Source of the DNA: CAJXJP01 sp964022365
GTDB lineage: Bacteria; Patescibacteriota; Gracilibacteria; BD1-5; UBA6164
Assembly: GCA_964022365.1 (NCBI GenBank)
Contig: CAXHZN010000005.1
Location: 1 to 64,000 of the forward strand
Length of the DNA: 64,000 bases
Direction of reading: 5' to 3'
Shown: in pieces, positions 41,704 to 52,660 of the stretch
Position numbering within the stretch: position 1 is the first letter of the stretch
How the letters are laid out: every line of letters starts with the position of its first letter
Notes under the pieces: generated by a model
What the model was told of the DNA's origin: nothing
The model's input: the letters and a program-made list of their open reading frames with translations, nothing else
The model's database searches: none
Translations under genes and position numbers: made by a program

Positions 41704-42174
41704 ATGGATGATTTAAAATTAGGAGTTGTAATTGCTCAAATTATAAACTTCGGAATTCTGTTTTTTCTTTTCAAGCATTTCTTGTGAGAAAAAATAGTTA
41801 AAGCAATCGAAGAACGTAGAGCTCATCTACAAAAATTTGATAATGCAGAACAACAAGTAAGAGAAAAAGAAGAAGAAGCAAAACTAAAAGCTGATTCTAT
41901 CATAAATGAAGCAAGAAATAAATCTGCTGAAATTACAAAAAATGCAGATGAAATTGCAAAACAAAATATTGAAAAATCTAAACAAAAAGCTGAAATGGAA
42001 GCTAATTCTATTGTTTCAAATGCTCAATCAAGTATGGAGAAAGAAAGACTTTCAATGATGGGGGAAATAAAAACTAAAGTGGTAGATCTTTCATTAAGGC
42101 TCAATAAAAAAATGTTTTCAAAAGAATCTGCAAATAAAGATTTTATGGAAAAAGAATTAGAATCTTTAAAATAA
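41704..42174 (+). CDS. atpF: ATP synthase F0 subunit b
   Basis: 156 residues, standard length. One N-terminal membrane helix (VVIAQIINFGILFFLFKHF), then a long charged coiled coil beginning IEERRAHLQKFDNAEQQVRE and running to the C-terminus. This is the peripheral stalk that holds the catalytic head. A single TGA glycine after the membrane helix. Confidence 0.92.
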
Positions 42175-42189
42175 TAACTAAATAAATTT

Positions 42190-42555
42190 ATGGATACAAT
42201 TGCTTTATCAGATAAAATAAAAGATCTTGATGCTATGCAATTACAATCTTTATTAAAAGAATTAAAATTGTATCAAAATCTTTCTACACAATTATGAAAA
42301 AGAGGGCAAGAATTATTTCATAGAAATAAAGAATGAAAAAAATTATTTCAAGTGGAATATTTCCCAGTTTTATGAGAAGAATCTGCATGGGAAGAAGCTC
42401 AAGTTGTGTTTAAAAAAGTATTTTGAGAAACACTTGATAAACAATCAGTTACATTTATTGAAAACTCAAATCTCGGTTGAGGGATGAAAGTTTATATGGA
42501 TGATTCAATGGTTGACTTAAGTTTTTCAAAAATCGAAAAAATTATTAAAAAATAA
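42190..42555 (+). CDS. atpH: ATP synthase F1 subunit delta, short form
   Basis: 121 residues versus about 175 in typical delta subunits. The C-terminal part VFKKVFGETLDKQSVTFIENSNLGGGMKVYMDDSMVDLSFSKIEKI matches the family's C-terminal region (GK.V....D..LIGG..V..GD...D.S....L). The N-terminal six-helix domain that grips the alpha subunits is reduced to about 70 divergent residues. Assigned from this match and from its place between atpF and atpA. TGA glycines are frequent (LGKRG, FGET, LGGG). Confidence 0.8.
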
Positions 42556-42578
42556 ATTTACTCTTTTATATATATTTT

Positions 42579-44084
42579 ATGTCAAACGACTTATTAAAAA
42601 ATATTATAAGTGAAATCGAAACTAAAATTGATTCTACTGATGTAAAACCAGAAGTAGAAAATATCGGTGAAGTTTTTTACTTAGGTGATGGTGTTGCAAA
42701 AGTTTCTGGATTAAGAAATGTTGCGTATAATGAAGTAGTTGAATTTGATTCAGGTGCAAAAGGTATTGCTCTAAATCTTGAAGAACATTACGTAGGTATT
42801 GTTATTCTTGAAGGTTTTCAAAAAATTACAGAAGGTGAAAAAGTAAAAGCTTCTGGAAAAGTATTAGAAGTACCAGTTGGTCCTCAAATGGTTGGGAGAG
42901 TAGTTGATGCTCTTGGGAATCCTATTGATGGTCTTGGTGAAATTAAAACAACTGAATCATATCCAGTTGAAAGAGTAGCTACTGGTGTAATGGCTAGAAA
43001 ATCAGTTCATGAACCACTTGAAACAGGTATTAAAGCAGTTGATGCGTTAGTTCCAGTTGGGAGAGGTCAAAGAGAACTTATTATCGGTGATAGACAAACT
43101 GGGAAAACTCAAGTTGCTATTGATGCTATTTTAAACCAAAAAGGTCAAGGTGTAACTTGTGTATACGTTGCTATTGGTCAAAAAGAATCAAAAGTTGCAA
43201 GAATTATCAATGAATTAACTAAAAGAGGTGCAATGGAATATACAATTGTAGTTACAGCAGGAGCTTCTGATCCAGCTGCAATGCAATATTTATCTCCATA
43301 TGCAGGGTGTGCTATGGCAGAATATTTCATGTTTAATGGTCAACATTCATTAATTGTATATGATGATCTTACTAAACAAGCAAATGCTTACAGAGAAATG
43401 TCATTATTACTTAGAAGACCACCAGGTAGAGAAGCTTACCCAGGGGATGTTTTCTATACTCACTCTAGATTATTAGAAAGATCTTCTAAATTAAATGATC
43501 AATTAGGGGCTGGTTCTATGACTGCGCTTCCAATTGTAGAAACTCAAGCAGGAGATGTTTCTGCTTATATTCCTACAAATGTAATTTCAATTACTGATGG
43601 TCAAATTTTCTTAGAATCTGATTTATTTAATTCTGGTCAAAAACCAGCAATTAATGTAGGTTTATCAGTTTCAAGAGTTGGTGGTGCTGCACAAATTAAA
43701 GGGATGAAAAAAGTATCAGGTACTTTAAAATTAGATCTTGCTCAATATAGAGAATTAGCTGCATTTTCTCAATTTGCTTCAGACTTAGATGCTGGAACAA
43801 AAGCTCAATTAGATAGAGGGGAAAGAATGATGGAATTATTAAAACAAGGTGTTTACGCTCCAGTTTCAGTTCCAAAACAAATTTGTTCAATCTATGCAGG
43901 TGCAAAAGGATACTTAGATCAAATCTCTGTAGCAAACGTTACAAAATTTGAACAAGATTTATACACTGCTTTAGAAGATGAAAAAACTGTTTTAGAAGCT
44001 ATTACAAAAGAAAAATTAATTTCTGATGATAGTGAAGCTAAATTAAAAGAAATCATTAATAAAATGGTTGAAATCAATAAATAA
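42579..44084 (+). CDS. atpA: ATP synthase F1 subunit alpha
   Basis: 501 residues, full length. Walker A GDRQTGKTQVA, LVPVGRGQRELIIGD before it, SLIVYDDLTKQANAYREMSLLLRRPPGREAYPGD after it, and the arginine finger region ISVTDGQIFLES-like sequence near residue 345. No TGA codon in 501 codons although glycine is common, a clear sign that TGA is avoided here. Confidence 0.98.
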   Translation: MSNDLLKNIISEIETKIDSTDVKPEVENIGEVFYLGDGVAKVSGLRNVAYNEVVEFDSGAKGIALNLEEHYVGIVILEGFQKITEGEKVKASGKVLEVPVGPQMVGRVVDALGNPIDGLGEIKTTESYPVERVATGVMARKSVHEPLETGIKAVDALVPVGRGQRELIIGDRQTGKTQVAIDAILNQKGQGVTCVYVAIGQKESKVARIINELTKRGAMEYTIVVTAGASDPAAMQYLSPYAGCAMAEYFMFNGQHSLIVYDDLTKQANAYREMSLLLRRPPGREAYPGDVFYTHSRLLERSSKLNDQLGAGSMTALPIVETQAGDVSAYIPTNVISITDGQIFLESDLFNSGQKPAINVGLSVSRVGGAAQIKGMKKVSGTLKLDLAQYRELAAFSQFASDLDAGTKAQLDRGERMMELLKQGVYAPVSVPKQICSIYAGAKGYLDQISVANVTKFEQDLYTALEDEKTVLEAITKEKLISDDSEAKLKEIINKMVEINK

Positions 44085-44101
44085 TAACCAGAATAATTTT
44101 T

Positions 44102-45013
44102 ATGTCTAACGCTAAAGAGATAAAAAGAAAGATCTGATCAATTAAAAATACAGGTAAAATTACTAAAGCAATGGAGCTTATTTCAACTGTAAAGATGAAA
44201 AAAGCTCAAGATCTTGCTTTAGGGAAAAGAGAATTTGTATTGGAAATGCTTAAGATTTTTCTAAGAGTTGAAGGGTTTTTAGATGATTTTCCTTTATTTA
44301 ATGAAGGAAAATGAGATAAAACTCTCGCTTTGGTTATAACTTCTAACAAAGGTCTTTGTGGAGGTTATAATGTAAACGTTATGAAACAAGTAAATAAATA
44401 CGTAAAAGATACTGGGGAAGATTTAGAGTTTATTGCTATCGGGAAAAAAGCTGCAAATTTTGTAGCAAAAACTGGAAATAAACTTGTAGCTGATTTTTCA
44501 GCTGATTTCACAGATAATATTGAACCATTATTTACAAAAAATATTTCAAAATTATATAAAGATGAATTTTTATCTGGAAAATATAAAAAAGTTGTAGTTT
44601 TCTACAATCATTATATTAATACTATTAAACAAGTTCCAGTTGCAAAAGTTTCTCTTCCAATTGATTCAAAAGAAATAAAAACGTATCTAACAAAGATTGT
44701 TGAAGATTATGTTGATCTTGAAAAAGAAATTGAGTCACTCGGAGATATTTATAACTATGATCTAGAACCAACTCCAGAAGCACTTGCTAATGAAGTTATT
44801 CCTATGATTTTAGATATGATTTTCTACGATATAATTTTAGAAGCAAAAGCATCTGAACATTCTTCAAGAATGATTGCGATGAAAAATGCAAAAGATTCAG
44901 CGAAAAAAATCTCTGATAAACTTACACTTCAATATAATAAAGCCAGACAAGCTATTATTACTCAAGAAGTATCAGAAATTTCAGCTGGTGTAGAAGCAAT
45001 GAAAGATGTATAG
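44102..45013 (+). CDS. atpG: ATP synthase F1 subunit gamma
   Basis: 303 residues. N-terminal helix KEIKRKIGSIKNTGKITKAM and ELISTVKMKKAQ, then VITSNKGLCGGYNVNVMK, and the C-terminal helix SSRMIAMKNAKDSAKKISDK with LTLQYNKARQAIITQEVSEI: all diagnostic for the rotor shaft subunit. Two TGA glycines near the N-terminus. Confidence 0.95.
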
Positions 45014-45073
45014 TATCTTTACATTAACAAAAAAAATATTATTATTCATATAATTATTATTAATTTTGTTATT

Positions 45074-45409
45074 ATGAATATTGTAATTATCGCTTTAAAA
45101 TCATTTGTAAATGTTATTCTATTTTGTTTTTACAGTTTGGTTGCTATTTTTTTAGAAAATTTTATTTTCTGATTAATTTTAACAAAACTTTTAGATAAAA
45201 CGGTTCCAGGAAGTGAAAATCCTATACATTTGCAACTAGCAGTTTTTACTATAATTCTAACGTTCATTATCACATTTTTCTTAAGAAAATATTTATATTT
45301 AGCAATAAATTTAAATATTTTAAAAAATACTGATACATCAGATAAAAAAACATCTGATAACTCAGAAGAAGAAAAAATGGAAATTTTTATAGATAAAGAA
45401 ATAAAATAA
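45074..45409 (+). CDS. Unknown two-helix membrane protein inside the atp operon
   Basis: 111 residues: a long hydrophobic N-terminal part (residues 3-40, perhaps one or two helices, SFVNVILFCFYSLVAIFLE), a further helix around 55-75 (LAVFTIILTFIITFFLRKY) and a hydrophilic acidic tail. Placed between gamma and beta, 60 bases after atpG and 38 before atpD, where no gene is expected in a standard F-type operon. Composition recalls AtpI/AtpQ-type accessory membrane proteins, but I cannot align it to them. It may help assemble or stabilise the unusual c ring; this is inference. Confidence 0.6.
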
Positions 45410-45447
45410 AAATATCAAAATAATTTTATAAAATTACCAAACAACAA

Positions 45448-46848
45448 ATGAAAATTTGAAAAATTACTAAAATCGTTTGAGTAGTAATCGACGTTAAATT
45501 TGAGGGGACACAAGTTCCAGCAATTTACGATGCTCTTGAAGTAAAAGGGAGTGAAGAAAAGGTTGTTCTAGAAGTTCAACAACAACTCGGTGATGGAGTA
45601 GTGAGAACTATTGCTATGAATACTGTAGATGGTCTAAAAAGAGGAATGGAAGTAGAATCTACTGAAAATCCTATTAGAGTACCAGTTGGTCAAGAAGTTT
45701 TAGGAAGAATGTTTAATGTAAACGGAGATCCTATTGATGATAAACCAAAACCAAAAACTGAATTTATGGATCCTATCCATAGAGAAGCACCAAAATTTGC
45801 TGATTTAACTACTTCTGCTGAAGTTTTTGAAACAGGGATTAAAGTAGTAGACCTTATCGCTCCGATGTTAAAAGGGGGGAAAGTAGGTTTATTTGGTGGT
45901 GCCGGTGTAGGTAAAACGGTTATTATGCAAGAACTTATCCATAATATCGCTCAAGGTCACGGAGGTTACTCAGTTGTTGCTGGTGTAGGTGAAAGAACAA
46001 GAGAAGGGAATGATTTATACCATGAAATGGAAGAATCAGGAGTTATTGATAAAACTGCAATGGTATTCGGTCAAATGAACGAAGCTCCAGGTCCAAGAGC
46101 AAGAGTTGCTCTTACAGGTTTAACAATGGCAGAACATTTCAGAGATAGAGAAAAAAGAGATGTATTATTATTTGTAGATAATATCTTCAGATTTACACAA
46201 GCAGGTTCAGAATTATCTGCACTTTTAGGTAGAATCCCTTCAGCTGTAGGGTATCAACCAACTCTTGCTACTGATATGGGTGCACTTCAAGAAAGAATTA
46301 CTTCAACTAAAGATGGTTCAATCACTTCAGTTCAAGCAGTTTATGTTCCTGCAGATGATACAACAGATCCAGCTCCTGCTGCTACGTTTTCTCATTTAGA
46401 TTCAACTATTGTATTAAATAGATCAATCGCAGAACTTGGTATTTACCCAGCTGTAGATCCTCTAGATTCATCTTCTACTGTTTTAGATCCTCAAGTTGTA
46501 GGTGAAGAACATTATAATGTTGCAAGAGCCGTTCAAAAAACTCTTCAAAAATATAAAGAATTACAAGATATTATTGCAATTCTTGGTATGGATGAATTAT
46601 CTGACGAAGATAAATTAACAGTAAATAGAGCAAGAAAAATTAGAAATTTCTTATCTCAAGCATTTTACGTAGCTGAACAATTTACAGGTGCTCCTGGTGT
46701 TTATGCTAAATCTACTGATACTGTTTCAGGATTCAAAAAAATCTTAGATGGTGAAGTTGATTATATTCCAGAAAAATTCTTTATGTATAAAGAAAATCTT
46801 GATAAAGTAATTGCTTCTTATAATAAATCTATTTCAGAAGAAAAATAA
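45448..46848 (+). CDS. atpD: ATP synthase F1 subunit beta
   Basis: 466 residues, full length. Walker A FGGAGVGKTVIMQEL, catalytic GVGERTREGNDLYHEM, VLLFVDNIFRFTQAGSE and the DELSD-containing segment ILGMDELSDEDKL (DELSEED region) are all present. Two TGA glycines occur within the first 12 codons and none later, the same pattern as in dnaK. Confidence 0.98.
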
Positions 46849-46867
46849 TTTTTAAATATCAATACCA

Positions 46868-47296
46868 ATGAAATTAAAAATATTATCATTTGGTTGAGAA
46901 GCTTTTTCTTCTGAAACTGTTTCTTCAGTTACCTTAATTACTGCAATTGGTGAAATCACTGTTTTAGATGATCATGCACCACTTCTTACGAGTATTAAAC
47001 CTTCAACTTTATATGTAGTGTATAAAGATCAACATGGTTTAGAAAAAAGAGAAGATTTTGCTGTAGGTTCTGGTGTAGTTGAAGTAAGTAACAGCAGTGT
47101 GAAAATCATGGCTGATATGCTCGTTGATGTAGATGATCTAGACTTAGATCAAGCTCAAAGAGCCAGAGAAGAAGCACTCCAACTAATGGAACAATACAAA
47201 GATGCAAAAGATAGAGTTGATATGGAAAAATTCATTGAAGCTGAGGATATGTTACTCAAATCTATTGCTCAATTAAAACTTTGAAATCAAAAATAA
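46868..47296 (+). CDS. atpC: ATP synthase F1 subunit epsilon
   Basis: 142 residues. N-terminal beta sandwich with LITAIGEITVLDDHAPLLTSI (family motif GE.G.L..H.P....) and a C-terminal helical hairpin (LDQAQRAREEALQLMEQYKD). The true end is four codons past an in-frame TGA. Last gene of the atp operon, followed by a terminator. Confidence 0.93.
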
Positions 47297-47328
47297 ACAA
47301 GATATTATATCTTGTTTATTTTTTTTGT
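47294..47328 (+). terminator. Terminator of the atp operon
   Basis: AAACAAGATA-TTA-TATCTTGTTT with T tract directly after atpC. Confidence 0.85.
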
Positions 47329-47335
47329 AAAAAAC

Positions 47336-47363
47336 TTTGATGTTTCTATATATTTACTATAAT
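47336..47363 (+). promoter_or_regulatory. Putative promoter of the radical SAM cluster
   Basis: TTTGAT, 16-base spacer, TATAAT, 32 bases before the first gene of the cluster. No other obvious promoter or terminator was found between here and the end of the window, so the cluster may be one transcript. Confidence 0.45.
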
Positions 47364-47394
47364 GAATATAGATTTAATTTAGTTATAAACATAT

Positions 47395-47952
47395 ATGGTT
47401 GAATTTTTAAGTAAAACTGAAACACAAGATAAATTTGAACTATTAATTGATACAAATATTTTTCCGAAAGATATTATTTTAAAAGCAGCATTTAATTTTT
47501 TAGATAAATGATATTTTTTCTTTAAATTCGATGAAAATAAAAATATTATTTTACAATTTACTTTGAAAGATGATATAAAAGAATCTCCAAAATATATTAT
47601 TTGAGAATTTAGTGATACACTTTTAGAAACGTATCTGAGAGATAAGTTAGAAAAAGATAATAAAGTAGCCAGAGAAGTAATTGTAGAAAAAGCAATAAAT
47701 TGACCATTAGATCAAGAAAACTTTGTATCATTTGAATGAGATTCTCATGCTCAAATCAATCAAGTAGATTTTGATAAAGATATTGATGATATTTTAGCTG
47801 AAATTGAAAATGATCCTGATCTTAAAATTGATGAATGAGAAATACAAGATATTTTAGCTGAAATTGAACAAGAATCAAATAATACTCAAAAACCCACTAT
47901 TCAAGTAGATCCATCAGCTGTTGCAGATATGAAGAAAAAATTTAATAAATAA
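47395..47952 (+). CDS. HxsD-like protein
   Basis: 185 residues. Residues 14-105 follow the pattern of HxsD (TIGR03976), the small partner protein of His-Xaa-Ser systems: a strand-helix start LLIDTNIFPKDIILKAAFNF, then FSDTLLETYLRDKLEKDN (family ef.neLLd..LR......) and AREVIVEKAI. About 80 residues of acidic tail follow, with two copies of DDILAEIE/QDILAEIE, so it is longer than typical HxsD. HxsD is always found with the two Hxs radical SAM enzymes; its role, perhaps substrate delivery, is not established. First gene of the cluster. Confidence 0.6.
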
Positions 47953-47961
47953 TGATCATTT

Positions 47962-48156
47962 ATGATTAAAAATTATATAATTGATAGTGAAATTTATCAA
48001 AAAAATGCTATAGATCAAGCAATTATTGATTTTCAAGATGTAGCAGATTTTGAATTCAAAAACAATGAAATATCTGTTACATGAGATAATGAAGAAGAAA
48101 TAGAAACACTCTTTTGAGAATTTATGAATTACGTTATTTGAATTATTAATCTATAA
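47962..48156 (+). CDS. Small HxsD-like or carrier-like protein, 64 aa
   Basis: MIKNYIIDSEIYQKNAIDQA, then FEFKNNEISVTGDNEEEIETLFGEFMNYVIG. The order strand - helix with AI..A - strand - FGEFMNY resembles a shortened copy of the preceding HxsD-like protein, though without the LR..I motif. It ends 2 bases before the HxsB-like gene. It could act as a peptide-binding partner; no family is certain. Confidence 0.5.
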
Positions 48157-48158
48157 AA

Positions 48159-49607
48159 ATGTTAGACCTAAATACAATTAAAAATCTTGATTCTAATAAA
48201 GTCCCATTTTTTAGATTTAAAAAATTTGAAAATGGAAAATATTTACTTACAAACGATGCCTGAAAATTTATTTTTTTAGATAAAAATGAATTTGTATTGT
48301 ATGTAACTGGAAATCATGAAAATTTATCAAATTATGATGAATTATTAGAAAAAGGATTTATCAAAAATGAAGAATACGCATCTAAAATGACATGAAGTTT
48401 TGCATTAAGAAACTCATATGTTTGATTATGACCAACTCTACATATGATTATTGTGACACTCAGATGTAACCATAAATGTAAATACTGTCATGCTGCAGTA
48501 GCTCCTATGAGCGCAACTCAGTTTGATATGGATGAAGAAACGGCAAAAAAAACAGTTGATACTATTTTTTATACAAATTCTCCTCATTTAACAATTGAGT
48601 TTCAAGGTTGAGAAGCACTTGTAAACTATAAAGTTGTACAATTTATAGTTGATTATTCAAAGAAAAAAGCAGGTTTACTTAATAAAAAATTAAGTTTTTC
48701 ATTAGTATCTAACTTAACTTTATTAACTGAAGAAAAACTTTCACGGTTATTAGATAATTGAGTGGATATTTGTTCAAGTTTAGATTGAGATGAATTAACA
48801 CATAATTTCAATAGAGCAGGGTATGATGGGAACTCATATGATACTGTTACATATTGGTTAAAAAGACTTAATGAAGAAAAAGTCAAAAGAAAAATTGGCC
48901 ATGCATCAGCACTTCTCACAGTAACAAGTGAAACAATGTGAAAATATGAAACAATAATTGATACTTATGTTTCATTGGGATTAAAGTGAATATTTCTAAG
49001 GTGGTTAAACCCATATTGATTTGCAGCTGCAGATTTAAAAAAATTATCTTATTCAAAAGAAGACTGGATTGATTTTTATAAAAAATCTTTAGATTATATT
49101 ATAGAAATTAATAAAAAAGGTATTGAATTTAATGAATATATTACAGCAATATTTTTAAGAAAAATATTTGAAGCAAATGATCCAAATTTTATGGATATAA
49201 GAAGCCCATCTGGTATTGCAATAGGTTGAGTTGCATATAATTACGATTGAAAAGTTTATGCTTCTGATGAATCAAGAATGCTAGGAAGAATGTGAGATGA
49301 TAGTTTTTTTATGACAGAGCTATTAGAAGATTGAGAAAAAACATATACTGCAATGATAAAAAGTGATATATCAAAAATAGCAGTTCAATCATCTTGTTTA
49401 GAATGATTACCATGATATAATGAACATCCATATCATCCATATATTTGAGTAGATATTATTCATAATTATAAAACTTCAGGAAGTATCTTTGATTGTTTTA
49501 AAAAAGATGAAAAAATACAAATGCAAGTTGCTATAATCGATTATATATTCGAAAAATTACAAAATCCTGAAGATAAAAAAATATTACTATCTTGGATTGG
49601 TAAATAA
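48159..49607 (+). CDS. HxsB-like radical SAM enzyme with degenerate auxiliary-cluster region
   Basis: 482 residues. The N-terminus (VPFFRFKKFENGKYLLTNDAG then FIFLDKNEF) and LHMIIVTLRCNHKCKYC match HxsB (TIGR03978). The Fe-S/SAM motif is C103-x3-C107-x2-C110; the SAM-contacting motif is FQGGEA instead of GGEP, with a TGA glycine. The tail from residue 413 has the HxsB outline (LEGLPG..., PYHPYIG, NYKTSG) but the cysteines that family members carry there are replaced by Tyr, His, Ile and others, so auxiliary clusters are probably missing. It is the best link of the cluster to His-Xaa-Ser systems and the likely lead modifying enzyme. Confidence 0.75.
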
Positions 49608-49623
49608 TTTCTAAATATTTCTT

Positions 49624-50544
49624 ATGAAAAAAAAGATATTTCCAAAAATTTGAAAAAAATTAAAAGGTTTTTTAACAGATGAATCTTGAAAAATCACTAA
49701 AAAAGATGCACTATGAATCGCAGCAGTAACAAGTTTATGAGTTGCTATTAATGATGTAGTTGCAGCACATACAAGTTCATATACAAGCACGTGAGGAAGG
49801 TGAGGATGAACATGACATTCTAGTTATTCACATAGTAACTCATTACGTTGTAATGCCACAAATCATAGTTCTAATATGGGACATGGGAGCGCAATTGTGA
49901 ATGGTTCTGCAAATTATAGATTTCCATCAAGTAAACATGCAAGTTCTTTATCTGCTGGATCACTATCATGACATGGAAGTGCTTCTGGTCATAGTAGTCA
50001 CTGAAGTAGTTGAACTGGTTCTTGATCAGGTACATGAGGATCATGTTTTACATATTCTCAAAGAGTGTTAACTCCAAATGGTTTAAAACCAATTGGATCA
50101 TTTAAAAAATGAGATGAAGTGATTTCATATAATCATGAGAATGCAACATATGGAATATCTATAGTGGAAAAATTTATTCCACATGATTGAGATTTTATGT
50201 ACTATAATAACTATACTAGAGATCCATTAGTTAAAGTTATAATTAAAACTCAAGATAATAATATTATTACGATTGAATCAACATGAAATCATCCATTTTA
50301 TGATTTAACTGATAAAAAATATAAAGAAGTCAGAGATATTAATATTTGAAATGAAGTATTAATTTATAAGAATTCAGGTACTTTATTAGCTATTGAGTTG
50401 TTGGTTGATAATTCTCATTGAGAAGATTGTGATTTGCCAATTGTGTATAATCTTCATATGAGAGAAAGCAATAATCATAATTATTTTATAGAATGAGTAT
50501 TAGTACATAATGCACCTGAAGAAGGTACAACAATGATTCCTTAA
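49624..50544 (+). CDS. Gly/Ser/His-rich precursor with C-terminal Hint domain
   Basis: 306 residues in three parts. Residues 1-50: basic N-terminus, GFLTDESGKITKKDALG and a hydrophobic helix ending DVVAA, similar to the protein at 52661 and perhaps a leader/signal segment. Residues 51-140: Gly/Ser/His/Asn-rich, with GHSSYSHSNS, MGHGSA, SGHGSASGHSSHGSS, a probable modification target. Residues 141-298: a Hint (hedgehog/intein-type) domain beginning SCFTYSQRVLTPNGLKPIG, with KKGDEVISYN, TGNHPFYD, and ending VYNLHMRE...NYFIEGVLVHNA. Cys141 and the terminal His-Asn are the expected autoprocessing residues, so it may cut itself off the core. Hint domains of this type are known from polymorphic toxins. 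Very rich in TGA glycine. Confidence 0.8.
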
Positions 50545-50553
50545 TCTATATGC

Positions 50554-52638
50554 ATGGAATATAAAATAAATTTTGTAAAAAATATTTCGAAATTTTGAAT
50601 TTTACAATTCAATAATATTCATCTTTCAGGTGCTCCAAATTCTATTTGGGGTACCTTTTGGAAGATGATTTTTTCTGTGGAAAATTTAGAAAAATTTTTT
50701 GATGAAAAATTTGATTCATATCAAAAATTTCATCTGAATGAAAATGAATATTTTTATTATGAAATTGAAAAAGAATTTGTTTTAAAAAATATTTCTCAAG
50801 TTTTAGAAAAAGTAAATTTCAAAACTTGAGAAATTACTCCGAATGCTGAAGATGTATTTTGAATGTATAGAATTTTTAAAGTCGTACTTGGATTTTATAA
50901 TAATTTTTATTGAGATTCATTTATAAATTTAAGTCTACAGCATTGAATTACTTTCACAAAAGAATATAAAAATATAAATGATTTGTTAAAAGTAGCAGAT
51001 TTTTATGAAAAAACTACATTTTTTCAAGACATAATTATTCCAATTTATAAAAAATTATATCAAGATACTACTCAAAATACTTTATTTTATAATAGAGTAT
51101 TTTGGCCAGAAGAAATTATACTTTTAGTGATTTTATCAAAATATTTAAAAAAATTGTGAAAATCTAAAATGGTATTAGATTTATCAAAATGAAATGAACA
51201 ATATGATTTTTCTCAATGGAAAAGTTTTTTGTTGAAAAATAAAAATATTTTAAAAAATATTGATTTCTTTGTCATCGATAATGATTATGGAAAATCTATT
51301 AATAAAATTATTAAATATTTAAATAATGAAAATACCTCTTTAGAAAATGTTATATATTTAAATAAGGATGGAAATATTACATATATTCCTTTACAATCAG
51401 ATGATATTGAAGGATTTGAAGAATCAAATAAAACTATTTTTAACGAAAATGCTATTTTTCTCATTGATGGGAAAAAATCTATAACATCTCGATTAACACC
51501 ATATGAATGCTACTGGAATAATTGTAACTTTTGTGCAATTAATTCACAACATAAATTATCAATTCATTCAAAATATGATCATCTATATTATATAAACAGA
51601 TGGATAGATTTTATACAAAAAAATAATATTTCTCATGTATCATTTATTGATGAAGCAATTCCACCTTTAGTATTATTAAACTTTGCAAAAAGTATTTTAA
51701 AGTTAGATATTAAAATTACATATTTTTTGAGAACGAGAATTGAAAAATTTTATACTCCAGCAAATATTAAAATTATCCAAAAATCCTGAGCAAGGTTTTT
51801 TTGAATGTGATTAGAGTCAGCTAGTGATGAAACAAATGAGAGAATTTGAAATAAATGAAATGGTTGATCAACAATCAGTGAGAAGTGAAAATTAGTACAA
51901 ACGATGGATGGCTTAGGTATTTCTGTACATAATTATGCAATTTTATGATTTCCAGGAGAAGTAGAAAAAGATTATTTAAAAACATATGTTTTTTTAAAAA
52001 ATAATATTATTAATTCTCGTCAGTATACTTGTTCACCAAATATTTTTAGGTTAATGAAATGACCAGAAATATTTACTCATAGAGAAAAATATGGAATTAA
52101 AATAGTAGAAAAATGAGAAAAATCTGATTTTGATCTGAGTTTTGAATTTACAGTTGATGGAAAAAAACGTAATTATAAACTTCTCAATAGTTTAGTTAAT
52201 GATCTCCATAGATTACAATTTACTCCATGGTTATCAAAAGAAGTAGAATGTATACATTATGAAGACTTTTGGGCATTTATAGATAGATCTGAAATATTTT
52301 ATCTCATGAAAAATTTGTATAGCGATAGTCCATATTACGCATATAAAAATATAAATTCAACTATAGAAAATAAATCTTATAATGAAATAAAAAATTATTA
52401 TTTTGAGTTATCAGATTATATTTCATATATTCCAGATAATAATAATTTCATATTATATCAATGGATAAGCTGTAAAACAGTGACATTAGTCAATGAATTT
52501 AAAGAATTTATTTCTCAATATAATAATATAAAAAATTTAGAAGAGAATATAATTTCTTATTGAGGAAATAAACAAAAAATAATAGAAGATATTCATTTGC
52601 TTTTTGATGCAAAAATATTAAAGTATAAACAGAATTAA
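50554..52638 (+). CDS. Large radical SAM protein, cobalamin-type architecture
   Basis: 694 residues. The cysteine motif is C319-x4-C324-x2-C327 (ECYWNNCNFCAI), the variant spacing I associate with B12-type radical SAM proteins in peptide-modification clusters. About 300 residues precede it; residues 205-300 (MVLDLSKGNEQYDFS; IDFFVIDNDYGKSINKI) look like the Rossmann-type B12-binding region of such enzymes, without a clear DxHxxG. After the core come FFGMGLESASDETNERIGN and YAILGFPGE, also typical of that class. The C-terminal 230 residues are helical and unassigned. Sits between the two precursor genes. Confidence 0.75.
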
Positions 52639-52660
52639 AAATTACTTTTAAGTATTAATC

